DNA from: [Mycobacterium] vasticus
Lineage (GTDB): Bacteria > Actinomycetota > Actinomycetes > Mycobacteriales > Mycobacteriaceae
Assembly (NCBI RefSeq): GCF_020181595.1
Contig: NZ_CP084028.1
Span: 1,067,893 to 1,131,892, forward strand
DNA length: 64,000 bases
Direction of reading: 5' to 3'
Under the pieces are notes generated by a model. The model saw nothing but the letters and a program-made list of their open reading frames with translations. It had not been told where the DNA came from and ran no database searches. A program made the position numbers and the translations under genes. Below, one piece after another: positions 43,691 to 54,797 of the stretch. The first letter of the stretch is position 1, and each line of letters opens with the position of its first letter.

Positions 43691-44410
43691 ATGACCCAGA
43701 CCACTCCGAACCGACCCGGCCTGCTCCGCGAGTTCACCGACATCATCACCAAGGTCTCGGTGCCCTACCACGAGCCGAAGGCCGTCGTGCTGCGCCGGCG
43801 CATCGTGGTCGCGCTGGTGCTGGTGCTCGGCGCGGCGATGCTGGGATTCATGCACACCAAGCAGCCCGGCGACGCGTGGTTCTACTGGCTGTCGTTGCTG
43901 CTCGGCGCGGTCTGGGCGGTGGGCGCACTGGTGTCGGGGCCGCTGCATCTGGGCATGGTGCGGTTCCGCGGGCGCGGCGAGCGGCCGGTGTTCACCGGCA
44001 CCGGGGTGGGCCTGGTGCTCGGCGGGTTCTTCATCCTGGGTGCGCTTGTGGTGCAACATATTCCGGTGCTGGCAGACGGGGTGGTCGGCGTCCTGGAGTT
44101 CACCACGCAGATCTCCTGGCGGTTGGTGGTGCTGATCGCGATCGTCAATGCGATCGCCGAGGAGATGTTCTTTCGCGGTGCACTGTTCAGCGCGTTCGGC
44201 CGGCACCAGCCGATGGTGCTCTCGACGCTGTTCTACGTCGTGGCGATGATGGCCGCCGGCAATCCGACGGTGGGGGTGGCCGCCCTGGTGGTGGGCACAG
44301 TCTGCGCCATCGAGCGGCGCGCCACCGGCGGTGTGTTGGCACCGGTGCTGACGCATCTGGTGTGGGGCCTGATGATGGTGCTCGCGCTGCCGCCGATCTT
44401 CGGGATGTAG
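43691..44410 (+). CDS. CPBP (CAAX protease/Abi) family membrane protein
   Basis: 239 residues, about seven transmembrane helices. The first active-site motif is AEEMFFRGALFSAFGR (EExxxR); a His in LTHLVWG would be the later ligand, HPTVG-type motifs being less clear. The family contains intramembrane metalloproteases of the Rce1 fold. No Abi or bacteriocin context is seen. It is separated from the island operon by 79 bp and convergent with the crotonase gene. Confidence 0.82.
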   Translation: MTQTTPNRPGLLREFTDIITKVSVPYHEPKAVVLRRRIVVALVLVLGAAMLGFMHTKQPGDAWFYWLSLLLGAVWAVGALVSGPLHLGMVRFRGRGERPVFTGTGVGLVLGGFFILGALVVQHIPVLADGVVGVLEFTTQISWRLVVLIAIVNAIAEEMFFRGALFSAFGRHQPMVLSTLFYVVAMMAAGNPTVGVAALVVGTVCAIERRATGGVLAPVLTHLVWGLMMVLALPPIFGM

Positions 44411-44419
44411 CGGCCCGCG

Positions 44420-45229
44420 TCAGGAGTCGGTGAAGTTCGGGCTGCGCCGATCCTGGAAGGCCCGGGCACCCTCGCGAAAGTCGTGGGAGGTCAACAACAC
44501 TGACTGCCCGACGAACTCGCGGTCCAGCGCCGAGTCCAGCTCGGTCAGCGTCGCTGAGTTGATCGCGTGCTTGGTCTTGGCGAAGGCGACCGAGGGGCCG
44601 GCCAGCAGAGTTGCCAGCACCTTGTCCACTTCGGCGTCGAACTCCTCGGCCGGGTACACCGCGCTGATCAGTCCGGCTTCGAGTGCCTCGGCGGCGGGCA
44701 GTCGCTCGGCCAGCAACGCCAGTCGCATGGCCCGGGCCCGGCCGACGGCCGCGGCCACCAGGGCCGAGGCGCCGCCGTCGGGCATCAGCCCGATCTTGGT
44801 GAACGCCAACATGAAAAAGGCTTTGTCGGAGGCCACCACCAGGTCGCAGGCCAGCGCCAGCGACACCCCGACGCCGGCGGCCGGGCCCTGCACCACGGCC
44901 ACCACCGGACGGGGCAGCGCCACGATGGCCCGGATCGCCCGGTTCGCCTCGACGATGATCTGGGTGGGAATGCCGTCGTCGGCGTCCTCGGCGCTGATCC
45001 CGGCACCCGAGCTGAATCCGCGCCCGGCACCGCCGAGCCGCACCGCACGCACCCGCGGATCGCGGGCAGCGCCCTCCATGGCGTCGGCGATTCCGGTCAG
45101 CACGCCGGTTGTCACCGAGTTGAGGCTGTCGGGTCGGTTGATGGTCACCGAGAGCACTCCGTCGGTCAGGGTGACGGTCAGCCCGTCCACTGGAGCGAGG
45201 GTGTCGATGCCGGAGTCGATTGTGGTCAT
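44420..45229 (-). CDS. echA10: enoyl-CoA hydratase/isomerase family protein, EchA10-like
   Basis: 269 residues. Crotonase regions [35 protein letters not shown] and [21 protein letters not shown] are present; the acid positions have Asp/Gly rather than two Glu. It is divergent to mcr, the order seen for Rv1142c-Rv1143 in M. tuberculosis, and the length is similar. The ATG at 45229 is used; a longer frame overlapping mcr is rejected. Possible isomerase for branched acyl-CoA. Confidence 0.85.
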   Translation of the reverse strand: MTTIDSGIDTLAPVDGLTVTLTDGVLSVTINRPDSLNSVTTGVLTGIADAMEGAARDPRVRAVRLGGAGRGFSSGAGISAEDADDGIPTQIIVEANRAIRAIVALPRPVVAVVQGPAAGVGVSLALACDLVVASDKAFFMLAFTKIGLMPDGGASALVAAAVGRARAMRLALLAERLPAAEALEAGLISAVYPAEEFDAEVDKVLATLLAGPSVAFAKTKHAINSATLTELDSALDREFVGQSVLLTSHDFREGARAFQDRRSPNFTDS

Positions 45230-45280
45230 AGCCCTCACCTTAAGATGCAGATCACATCCGGTTGCGACGAGGAGGCACAC

Positions 45281-47409
<2,129 letters not shown>

Positions 47410-47424
47410 CGCCCCTCTCTCCAT

Positions 47425-47488
47425 GCGCTGAACGTGCATCTATTGCGAAATCCCGCTTGGCCTTTCGCAAAGGGTGCACGTTCGGCGC
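47425..47488. terminator. long inverted repeat between convergent genes (possible bidirectional terminator or palindromic repeat)
   Basis: Arms 47425-47450 and 47463-47488 (26 bp each) pair at 22 of 26 positions around a 12-nt loop; the core is GAACGTGCA / TGCACGTTC and TTGCGAAA / TTTCGCAA. It sits between the 3' ends of the plus-strand gene at 46411 and the minus-strand TetR gene. It is longer than a usual terminator, so a dispersed palindromic element is also possible. Confidence 0.6.
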
Positions 47489-47539
47489 TTTGGTCGGACG
47501 CGACTCAATGTTCCCTGCGGCGGGCGCCCTGGGTGCCGG

Positions 47540-48172
47540 TCATCGTCCGGCGTTCTCCGCGAGCAGGCGCAGCGCCGTGCTGTAGAGGGCATTGGCGTGC
47601 AGGTCGAACAACTCGATGAGATCCACGGCGCCGTCGTCGACTTCGTTGGAGATGAACAGGCCGTCGGCGCCGGCGATGGCATAGGTGACCAGTTGGCGCA
47701 TCTGGGTTTCGGTCAGGCCCGGGGTGAGCTCGCTTAGGGTCTGGGTCAGCGTGGCGGCGGCCTGGGTTCTCGCCTGGATGAACATCGCCCGTGCGCGGGC
47801 CTCGATGGGCCGGCGTTCCAGTGCCAGCATCAGGCCGAGTCGGATGAAGTCCGGTGATTCCAGCAGGGCCTTGGCGATCTGCATGGCCAATCCCTGAACC
47901 CGCTCGCGGGCTGTGCCTTCGTCGGGAACCTGCCAGGCGTTGAGCCAGCTGGCGAAACTGCGCTCAATGACCGCGGCGATCAGGTCGTCCTTGTTCTTGA
48001 AGTGCCAGTAGATCGAGCTGGCGGGCAACTCGCACTTGGCGCTGACCAGGGCGATGCTGGTGCCTTCGTAGCCGCGCTCGGTTGCGATCTCGGAGGCGGC
48101 GTCAAGGATGCGTTCGCGGGACAGCTCGCCGTCAACCCTCCTGCGCCGCTTCGACCGGCCGGGGTCTGTCAT
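47540..48172 (-). CDS. TetR family transcriptional regulator of the aromatic cluster
   Basis: 210 residues. The DNA-binding domain has SRERILDAASEIATERGYEG then TSIALVSAKCELPASSIYWHFKNKDDLIAAV. It is divergent from the flavin hydroxylase gene, with two palindromic operator copies between them, so it almost certainly represses the meta-cleavage operon and itself. The ligand is probably the aromatic substrate or a ring-cleavage product. Confidence 0.88.
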   Translation of the reverse strand: MTDPGRSKRRRRVDGELSRERILDAASEIATERGYEGTSIALVSAKCELPASSIYWHFKNKDDLIAAVIERSFASWLNAWQVPDEGTARERVQGLAMQIAKALLESPDFIRLGLMLALERRPIEARARAMFIQARTQAAATLTQTLSELTPGLTETQMRQLVTYAIAGADGLFISNEVDDGAVDLIELFDLHANALYSTALRLLAENAGR

Positions 48173-48197
48173 CGCGCCTCTTTCCGGGTCTTGACTC

Positions 48198-48233
48198 TGT
48201 AGTGATCATTACAATACCGTAGCGATCACTACA
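48198..48233. promoter_or_regulatory. paired TetR operators in divergent promoter
   Basis: Two related 16-bp palindromes, TGTAGTGATCATTACA (48198-48213) and CGTAGCGATCACTACA (48218-48233), lie with centres 20 bp apart. The outer arms CTGTAGTGATC (48197-48207) and GATCACTACAG (48224-48234) are perfect inverted repeats. They lie between the TetR gene and the hydroxylase gene. Confidence 0.78.
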
Positions 48234-48259
48234 GAACAAGTACCCCGAGGGTGGGCATT

Positions 48260-49789
48260 GTGACTACAGGCACCTTTGACGTGGCGGTGATCGGCTATGG
48301 GCCCACCGGGGCCACGGCCGCCAATATCCTGGGCGGGCTCGGTCTGAAAGTAATTGTGGTCGAGCGCGATTCGGACATATACGGACGAGCTCGCGCGATC
48401 TCCACCGACGAAGAGGTCATGCGGGTCTGGCAATCGGTCGGCCTGGCCGAGCGACTGCAGCGCGACATGCTGCCGGACCGGCCACTGAATTTCGTCGACC
48501 GCGCCGGGGTCCCCTTCATCGACCTGAAGATCACGTCACGCGGGTTCGGGCACCCGTCGCAGCAGTTCCTGTACCAGCCGGCCGTCGACCGCGTCCTGCG
48601 CGAGGGCGTACAGCGCTACCCGGGCGTCGAGGTGTTGCTGGAGCACGAATGCCTTCGGGTGCTGCCGTCAGACGACGGCGTCGAACTGCTCTGTGCTGAC
48701 CTGAGCGCCGACACCCTCAAACGGGTCCGCGCCCGCTACGTCATCGCCGCCGACGGCGGTGCATCACCGACCAGGGGACAGCTGGGGATCGGCTATTCGG
48801 GCCGCACCTACGGTGAACGCTGGGTGGTCATCGACACCAAGGTTCTCAAGGAATGGGAGGCCCACGACCGGCTGCGATTCCACTGCAATCCCGCCCGGCC
48901 GATGGTCGACTGCCCGACTCCGCTGGGGCATCACCGCTGGGAGTTCCCGGCCCGGGCCGGCGAGGACGAGCAGAAGCTTCTGCGCGAAGACGAGATATGG
49001 AAAGTCCTTGGCAGCCAGGGCATCACACCCGAGCACGTCAAGATCCTGCGAGCGGTGATCTACAGCCACCACGTCCGCGTTGCCGACCGGTGGCGGGTGG
49101 GCCGGATCTTCCTGGCCGGCGACGCCGCACACGCCATGCCGCCGTGGATCGGCCAGGGCATGTCAGCCGGGGTACGTGACGTGGCCAACCTGTGCTGGAA
49201 GCTCGCCGCCGTCATCGACGGGCGGGCACCGGATTCGCTGCTGGACTCCTACCAGACCGAACGCAAGCCGCACGTCACCGAAACCACCCGGCGCGCAAGG
49301 ATGGTCGGGCGAATCATCACCGAACGTAACCGGGGGATCGCCGCCGTGCGCAACCACGTGATGCGGGTGGTTTCACGAGTGCCCGCTGCGCAGGCCGCAT
49401 CGCAACGGCGGATGTGGGTTCCCGAGGCCCGCTATGCGGACGGCTTCTTCGCCGAGAGTCGGCATCGCGCGGTCGGATGGCAGATCCCGCAACCGTGGAT
49501 CACCGATCACGCCGGCGCCAGCATCCGCCTCGACGATCTGCTGGCCGGACAATGGACCGTCCTGCACACCGGCCAGGCGCCACCGAGCGTGGCCGCCTGG
49601 ACCGAACGCGGCGTTGCGGCACAACGGATCTCCGACCCGGGTCTCCTGCGTTGGCTGCGAAGCAGGAAGGCGGCCACGGTGGTGCTTCGCCCGGACGGAT
49701 TCGTCTATGCCGCAGCCGGATCCGGAAAACCCCTGCCCGCACCACCGGATGGCTTCACCGTCACAGCAAGAAACGAGGCAATCGCATGA
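48260..49789 (+). CDS. FAD-dependent aromatic hydroxylase (MhpA-like)
   Basis: 509 residues of the PheA/TfdB/MhpA flavin monooxygenase family. The FAD motif is GYGPTGATAANILGGLG then VIVVERD, the DG motif is VIAADGGASPTR, and the late GD motif is IFLAGDAAHAMPPWIGQGMSAG. Together with the dioxygenase and hydrolase that follow, it would ortho-hydroxylate a phenol to a catechol. GTG 48260 is preferred over GTG 48251 because GAGG lies 9 nt before it. It overlaps the next gene by ATGA. Confidence 0.9.
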   Translation: MTTGTFDVAVIGYGPTGATAANILGGLGLKVIVVERDSDIYGRARAISTDEEVMRVWQSVGLAERLQRDMLPDRPLNFVDRAGVPFIDLKITSRGFGHPSQQFLYQPAVDRVLREGVQRYPGVEVLLEHECLRVLPSDDGVELLCADLSADTLKRVRARYVIAADGGASPTRGQLGIGYSGRTYGERWVVIDTKVLKEWEAHDRLRFHCNPARPMVDCPTPLGHHRWEFPARAGEDEQKLLREDEIWKVLGSQGITPEHVKILRAVIYSHHVRVADRWRVGRIFLAGDAAHAMPPWIGQGMSAGVRDVANLCWKLAAVIDGRAPDSLLDSYQTERKPHVTETTRRARMVGRIITERNRGIAAVRNHVMRVVSRVPAAQAASQRRMWVPEARYADGFFAESRHRAVGWQIPQPWITDHAGASIRLDDLLAGQWTVLHTGQAPPSVAAWTERGVAAQRISDPGLLRWLRSRKAATVVLRPDGFVYAAAGSGKPLPAPPDGFTVTARNEAIA

Positions 49790-50628
49790 CCACCAGCCAG
49801 ATCGAGCAGACCGTCGATGTCGCCGGCCGGCCGATATTCCTCACCGAGGCCGGCAGCGGCCCCCCGGTCGTGCTCCTGCACGGAGGGGGACCGGGAGCGA
49901 CCGGGGTGTCGAACTATTCACGCAACATCGACGCGCTGGCGCAGCATTTCCGCGTCATCGTGCCCGACATGCCTGGTTACGGCCGCTCGGACAAGCACGT
50001 CGACCAGGCAGACCCGTTCGGCTATCTCGCTGACATGATTCGGGGCCTGCTCGATGAACTCGGCATCGCCACAGCGCATCTGGCCGGAAACTCGTACGGG
50101 GGAGCGTGCGCGCTACGGCTCGCAATGGACTCGCCCGCACGGGTCGGCAAGCTGGTCCTGATGGGACCCGGCGGTATCGGCACCACGCGCGGCGCACCGA
50201 CCGCGGGGCTCAAGAAGTTGCTGGCCTACTACGGCGGCGACGGCCCCAGCCGCGCCAAGCTGGAGGCCTTCATCCGCACCTACCTGGTCTACGACGGCGC
50301 CTCGGTCCCCGACAATCTGATCGACCTGCGCTATACGGCGTCGATCGATCCGGAGGTGGTGGCCAACCCGCCGCTGCGCCGGCCGTCGGGACTGCGCACG
50401 CTGTGGCGGATGGATCTGACCCGCGACAAGCGGCTGGCCAAACTCGACACCCCAACCCTGGTGCTGTGGGGACGTGACGACAAGGTCAACCGGCCCGCCG
50501 GAGGGCCGCTGCTGGTGAACCTGATGCCCAACGCCGACCTGGTGATGACCGCCCGCACCGGGCACTGGATGCAGTGGGAACGCGCGGTGCTGTTCAACCG
50601 GCTCGTGACCGAATTCCTCACGCCATGA
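49786..50628 (+). CDS. meta-cleavage product hydrolase (HsaD/BphD/MhpC-like)
   Basis: 280 residues, alpha/beta hydrolase. The oxyanion segment is LLHGGGPGATGVSNYSRNI, typical of C-C bond hydrolases. The nucleophile is Ser103 in GNSYGG, the Asp lies in WGRDDKVN, and the His in TGHWMQWE. It cleaves the vinylogous 1,5-diketone made by extradiol ring opening. ATG and GTG overlaps on both sides place it between hydroxylase and dioxygenase in one operon. Confidence 0.92.
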   Translation: MTTSQIEQTVDVAGRPIFLTEAGSGPPVVLLHGGGPGATGVSNYSRNIDALAQHFRVIVPDMPGYGRSDKHVDQADPFGYLADMIRGLLDELGIATAHLAGNSYGGACALRLAMDSPARVGKLVLMGPGGIGTTRGAPTAGLKKLLAYYGGDGPSRAKLEAFIRTYLVYDGASVPDNLIDLRYTASIDPEVVANPPLRRPSGLRTLWRMDLTRDKRLAKLDTPTLVLWGRDDKVNRPAGGPLLVNLMPNADLVMTARTGHWMQWERAVLFNRLVTEFLTP

Positions 50629-51626
50629 CGGAGGTGTTCGGCAGCGTCCGGCTGGGATACGTCGCCCTCGAGACGCAACGGTTCGCCGACTGGCGACGAT
50701 TCGGGCGCGATGCCATCGGTATGCACGTCGATGAAACCTCACCCGACGTGATGCGGTTTCGACTCGACGACAACGCCTGCCGATTCCTGGTGCAGCGCGG
50801 ACCTGTCGAAGACGTCACCGCGCTGGGCTGGCAACTCGACGACGACCGCAGTTTCGACGAGGTCGTCGCCCGGGTGGTCCAGCACGGAGTGCCGGTTGCT
50901 GAGGGAACCGCGGAGGAGGCCGCGCTGCGCGGGGTGGAGCGTCTGGCTCGGTTTCCCGGCCCCAACTCGCTGACCCAGGAGATCTACACCCGGCCGGCGG
51001 TAGCCGACGCCCCGCTGATGACCGCCGTGCCCGGGGGATTCGTCACCGGAGACGGCGGCATCGGCCACGTCGCGATCACCACCAGGGGGCCCCAGCAGAT
51101 GCGCGGCTACTACGCGACGGTGTTCGACGCACGGCTCTCGGACTACATCGACGAGACGATCAGCGGGGTGAAGGTCAAGATCCGCTTCCTGCGGGTCAAC
51201 CAACGCCACCACACGGTGGCCATCGCCGCTGCGACCCGACTGCCGATCAACCCGATCCGAACCCGCGTGCAGCACGTCAACATTCAGGTAGCGGACTTGG
51301 ACGATATGGTCGCGTCCTATCAGCGGGTCAAGCAGCTGGGCTTCGACATGGCGCTGGGCATCGGGCAGCACACCAACGACCGGGAGTTGTCGTTCTACGC
51401 CAAGACGCCGTCCGGATTCGAATGGGAAGTCGGCTGGAACCCCCTCGTCGTCGACGAAACCACCTGGGAACCCACCACCCACCAGGGCATCAGCATCTGG
51501 GGCCACACGCCGGAGGGCGCGACCGTCGTCGACAAGCTCACGCAGTTCGGGGCCGCCGCCGCATCGGTGCTGCACCGCGAAGACATGGTCGCCGCCCTGG
51601 CGGGTGCAGGCATTCCCGACAACTGA
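50625..51626 (+). CDS. type I extradiol (meta-cleavage) dioxygenase, BphC/HsaC-like
   Basis: 333 residues with two VOC modules. Iron ligands: His148 (GHVAITT), His217 (QHVNIQV) and Glu268 (SGFEWEVGW). The extradiol signature G-x-H-x7-F-Y-x2-T-P-x-G-x3-E is complete from GQHTNDRELSFY onward. It opens a catechol next to the diol. It overlaps the hydrolase stop by 4 bp. Specificity (bicyclic or substituted catechol) is not clear. Confidence 0.92.
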   Translation: MTEVFGSVRLGYVALETQRFADWRRFGRDAIGMHVDETSPDVMRFRLDDNACRFLVQRGPVEDVTALGWQLDDDRSFDEVVARVVQHGVPVAEGTAEEAALRGVERLARFPGPNSLTQEIYTRPAVADAPLMTAVPGGFVTGDGGIGHVAITTRGPQQMRGYYATVFDARLSDYIDETISGVKVKIRFLRVNQRHHTVAIAAATRLPINPIRTRVQHVNIQVADLDDMVASYQRVKQLGFDMALGIGQHTNDRELSFYAKTPSGFEWEVGWNPLVVDETTWEPTTHQGISIWGHTPEGATVVDKLTQFGAAAASVLHREDMVAALAGAGIPDN

Positions 51627-51640
51627 CTCAAGGAGCCCAC

Positions 51641-52663
51641 ATGCTGCGAATCGACACCCACCACCACCTGATCCCGCCCGCCTACCGCGACGCCCTGCGA
51701 AAAGCCGGGATCGACGAAGCCGGCGGACGGGCGCTGCCGGACTGGAGCCCGGAGGGTTCCCTGCAGGTGATGGACGAACTCGGGATCGACACCGCCATCC
51801 TGTCGGTGTCGACGCCGGGAACCACGTTCCTGCCCGACCCGGCGGATGCGGCGGCGCTGGCACGCGAGCTCAACGACTACACCGCAGCACTGGTCGCCGC
51901 GCACCCCGGCCGGTTCGGGTTCTTCGCCACCGTCCCGATGCCGCATCGGCGGCCCGCCGTGGCGGAGGCGGTGCGCGCACTCGACGAACTCAGAGCCGAC
52001 GGTGTGGTGCTGCTGGCCAACAGCGCCGGGGTGTACCTGGGCCAGGACGGGTACAACGAGCTGTTCACCGCGCTCGACGAGCGTTCGGCGGTGGTCTTCA
52101 TTCATCCCGCGGACCTACCGGGTCCCGTCGTTCCCGGCGTCGCGCCGTTCGCCGCGGATTTCCTGCTGGACACCACGCGGGCCGCTTACCTGTTGGTGCG
52201 CAACGGTATTCGGCGACGCTATCCGAACATTCGATTCCTGTTGAGTCACGCCGGGGGATTCGTGCCCTACGCCAGCCACCGGATGGCCGTCGCGATCATG
52301 GCCGACACCGGTGCGAGCCCGGCCGACAGTATTGACGACTTCGCCGGCTTCTACTTCGACACCGCGCTGTCGTCCAGCGCCGCGGCTCTGCCCAGCCTGC
52401 TCGCTTTCGCACGTCCCGGGCATGTCACGTTCGGATCGGATTGGCCGTTCGCGCCGCTCGCCGCCGGGAAACTGTTCGCCGCCGGGCTGGAGAACTACGC
52501 CGACGATTCCGTCCGGCAGGCGATCGAGCGAACCAATGCGCTCGCGCTCTTTCCGAGGTTGGGATCTGTGCAGCCGATGCGGCAGCCGGTGGTTCAGCGG
52601 CTGCGGCACTCAGCCAGTCGTCGTGTGTTGCGGGCGGTGTCACGCATGATCAGCAGTGACTGA
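51641..52663 (+). CDS. amidohydrolase_2 (ACMSD-like) family protein
   Basis: 340 residues. Metal site: DTHHHLIPP at the N-terminus, FIHPAD and LLSHAGGF in the barrel, and the Asp in FGSDWPF. Related to aminocarboxymuconate-semialdehyde and gamma-resorcylate decarboxylases, so it may decarboxylate an aromatic acid or ring-cleavage product feeding this operon. AAGGAG precedes the ATG, 14 bp after the dioxygenase. Last gene of the aromatic operon. Confidence 0.87.
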   Translation: MLRIDTHHHLIPPAYRDALRKAGIDEAGGRALPDWSPEGSLQVMDELGIDTAILSVSTPGTTFLPDPADAAALARELNDYTAALVAAHPGRFGFFATVPMPHRRPAVAEAVRALDELRADGVVLLANSAGVYLGQDGYNELFTALDERSAVVFIHPADLPGPVVPGVAPFAADFLLDTTRAAYLLVRNGIRRRYPNIRFLLSHAGGFVPYASHRMAVAIMADTGASPADSIDDFAGFYFDTALSSSAAALPSLLAFARPGHVTFGSDWPFAPLAAGKLFAAGLENYADDSVRQAIERTNALALFPRLGSVQPMRQPVVQRLRHSASRRVLRAVSRMISSD

Positions 52664-52739
52664 GGGCGCCCCTTCTTAGGCGGCAGCCATCGTGCAACCA
52701 GCCGATATCGATGGACACCGCTGCTGCGGCGCCGCTCAA

Positions 52740-52865
52740 TCAGCTGGCGATGGCGTGCCAGGAGTCGAGCTGCTCGGAGGTGTCGCCCTCGACCAGGACA
52801 TCGCCGTGGTACAGAGCCTCGAAGTCAACCTTGATCACGTCGGCACTTGAGTCGTCGATCCACAT
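52740..52865 (-). CDS. hypothetical 41-residue protein
   Basis: MWIDDSSADVIKVDFEALYH then GDVLVEGDTSEQLDSWHAIAS. It is acidic, with mycobacterial codon choice (GAC, GTC, CTG, GAG). No ribosome site is visible, so a leaderless start is assumed. It fills part of the 349-bp gap between the amidohydrolase and the methyltransferase. Not recognised; it may be a real small gene or a decayed end of one. The rest of the gap (52664-52739 and 52866-53012) shows nothing clear. Confidence 0.45.
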   Translation of the reverse strand: MWIDDSSADVIKVDFEALYHGDVLVEGDTSEQLDSWHAIAS

Positions 52866-53012
52866 GACACTGAGAGTATTGGTCACTATTAAGGGATCGT
52901 TGAGTCACGATTCGGGAAATGATGGCAATTCTACTGACGGGTAGCCTTTGCCGGCCGCCCCAGCCGGGGCGCTGCCCCGGGCGCCCTTGCCCTCGCCGAT
53001 AGGGTAGCGGTC

Positions 53013-53651
53013 ATGGCCTCCCCGGTGACTCTCGACAACCCGCTGTTCGCCCGTATCTGGACCTTCATGTCCAGCCGCGAGACCGAGTGGCTGCGGGACC
53101 GCCGCCGGGAGAACCTGCAGGGCCTGTCCGGGCGGGTGCTGGAGGTCGGCGCCGGCACCGGGAGCAACTTCGCGTTCTACCCCGACACGGTCACCGAAGT
53201 GGTGGCCATCGAGCCCGAGTCACAGTTGCGCCAGGTCGCCACCGAGGTCGCGGCCGGGGCGCCGGTTCCGGTCACCGTGTTGGCCAGCACGGTCGAGGCC
53301 CTCGATGCCGCAAGTGCGTTCGATGCGATTGTTTGCTCGCTGGTGCTGTGCTCGGTGAACGAACCCGAAGAGGTGCTGCGCGGTCTATTCGCGTTACTTA
53401 AGCCGAGCGGGCAGCTGCGGTACTTCGAGCACGTCGCCAGCGCCGGGGCGCGCGGCGGGCTGCAGCGTCTGGCTGATGCCACCATCTGGCCGCGGCTGTT
53501 CGGCAACTGCCACACCCACCGCGACACCGAACGGATGATCACCGACGCCGGCTTCGTGGTGCAGGCGTCCCGGCGCGGGCATCAGTTCCCGGCGTGGGCG
53601 CCGGTGCCGGTGTCGGAGTTCGCGCTGGGCTCCGCCGCCCGCCCGGCCTGA
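53013..53651 (+). CDS. class I SAM-dependent methyltransferase (METTL7-like)
   Basis: 212 residues. Motif I is VLEVGAGTGSNFAFYP, followed by VAIEPESQLRQVA and the YFEHVAS segment. The layout matches the Methyltransf_11 proteins related to METTL7/UbiE. The substrate is unknown. It is followed after 1 bp by the convergent sirtuin gene. Confidence 0.86.
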   Translation: MASPVTLDNPLFARIWTFMSSRETEWLRDRRRENLQGLSGRVLEVGAGTGSNFAFYPDTVTEVVAIEPESQLRQVATEVAAGAPVPVTVLASTVEALDAASAFDAIVCSLVLCSVNEPEEVLRGLFALLKPSGQLRYFEHVASAGARGGLQRLADATIWPRLFGNCHTHRDTERMITDAGFVVQASRRGHQFPAWAPVPVSEFALGSAARPA

Positions 53652-53652
53652 G

Positions 53653-54366
53653 TCAGCTCAGTAAGAAGGGCAACCGCTGCGCCATCCCGGGCAGCGCCGC
53701 CGACGCGGTGGTGCGCAGGAACAGCGTTGCCCGCTCCGACAGCGGCGTCGGCTCGGGATTCACCTGGATGACGGCCTTGCCCAGCTCCAACGCCCGCTCC
53801 GGCAGGCTGGCCGCCGGATAGACCAGCCCGGAGGTGCCCACCACCACCAGCACGTCGGCGTTCTCCACCGCTTCAACGGCTGCGTTCCAAGGCCCGGCAG
53901 GCAGGTCTTCGCCGAACCAGACGACGTCCGGACGGATCAGGCCACCGCATTCGCAGACCGGCGGTGCCACCTCCAGGACGGGCTCGTCCAGCTCCGGCAG
54001 ATCGGGCTCATGCGGCTGCGCGCACGCCGCGCACCGGAAGGTGAACATGGTGCCGTGCAGATGGTGGACCGTGGAACTGCCGCCGCGCTCATGCAGGTTG
54101 TCGACGTTCTGGGTGAGCACCTGCACCTGCGCGTGCTGCTCCCAGTCCGCGATCGCACGGTGGCCGAGGTTCGGCTCGAAGCGGCGGGCCAGGTGATAGC
54201 GCCATACGTACCAGCCCCAGACCAACTCCGGGCGCCGGTTCCAGCCGTCGACGCTGGACACCTCGTAGGGGTCGTACTGCGACCAGAGGCCCTTCTCGTC
54301 GTCACGGAAGGTGGGTATCCCGCTCTCCGCGGAGATCCCCGCACCGCTGAACACCACCACCCGCAC
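53653..54366 (-). CDS. NAD-dependent protein deacylase (sirtuin), Rv1151c orthologue
   Basis: 237 residues, the same as M. tuberculosis Rv1151c. The NAD motif is [27 protein letters not shown] and HHLHG (catalytic His) follow, then zinc Cys pairs CAAC and CECGG. The Tyr/Arg ([16 protein letters not shown]) near residue 50-70 fit the SirT5-like class, which removes succinyl as well as acetyl groups. Start GTG 54366 matches the family N-terminus. Confidence 0.93.
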   Translation of the reverse strand: MRVVVFSGAGISAESGIPTFRDDEKGLWSQYDPYEVSSVDGWNRRPELVWGWYVWRYHLARRFEPNLGHRAIADWEQHAQVQVLTQNVDNLHERGGSSTVHHLHGTMFTFRCAACAQPHEPDLPELDEPVLEVAPPVCECGGLIRPDVVWFGEDLPAGPWNAAVEAVENADVLVVVGTSGLVYPAASLPERALELGKAVIQVNPEPTPLSERATLFLRTTASAALPGMAQRLPFLLS

Positions 54367-54412
54367 GTCTCCAACATAATGGGCGTGCCAGGCGGTGGGC
54401 GATACTGGGCGA

Positions 54413-54793
54413 ATGGACTTCACCGAGTTGCTGAAGGTCGACCCGAAGACCGCACCGGACCCGGACAAGCCGCTGTTCGAGCAGGTCAGGACCCGGATCA
54501 TCGAAGCCGTGCGCGACGGGGCGCTGCCGGCGGGGACCCGGTTGCCGACGGTGCGCGAGCTGGCCGGTCAACTGGGTCTGGCGGTCAACACCGTGGCCCG
54601 GGCATACCGGGAGCTGGAGGCGGCCGGGATCGTCGAAACCCGGGGTCGCTTCGGCAGTTTCGTGGCCAGCAGCGACCCGGTCGAGGCGGCCATGTCGGCG
54701 GCCGCGGGCGCCTTCGTCGCGGCGGCCCGCAAGGTCGGTCTGGGCCGAGACGAAGCGCTGCGCTACCTCGATGCGGCGTTCAGCGCGCCGTGA
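54413..54793 (+). CDS. GntR family regulator (YtrA type), Rv1152-like
   Basis: 126 residues: a winged helix ([20 protein letters not shown], then [43 protein letters not shown]) and a short C-terminal helix pair, the YtrA layout. It is divergent from the sirtuin gene, in the order of Rv1151c-Rv1152. ATG 54413 is used; GTG 54395 is an alternative. Confidence 0.88.
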   Translation: MDFTELLKVDPKTAPDPDKPLFEQVRTRIIEAVRDGALPAGTRLPTVRELAGQLGLAVNTVARAYRELEAAGIVETRGRFGSFVASSDPVEAAMSAAAGAFVAAARKVGLGRDEALRYLDAAFSAP

Positions 54794-54797
54794 CCGA

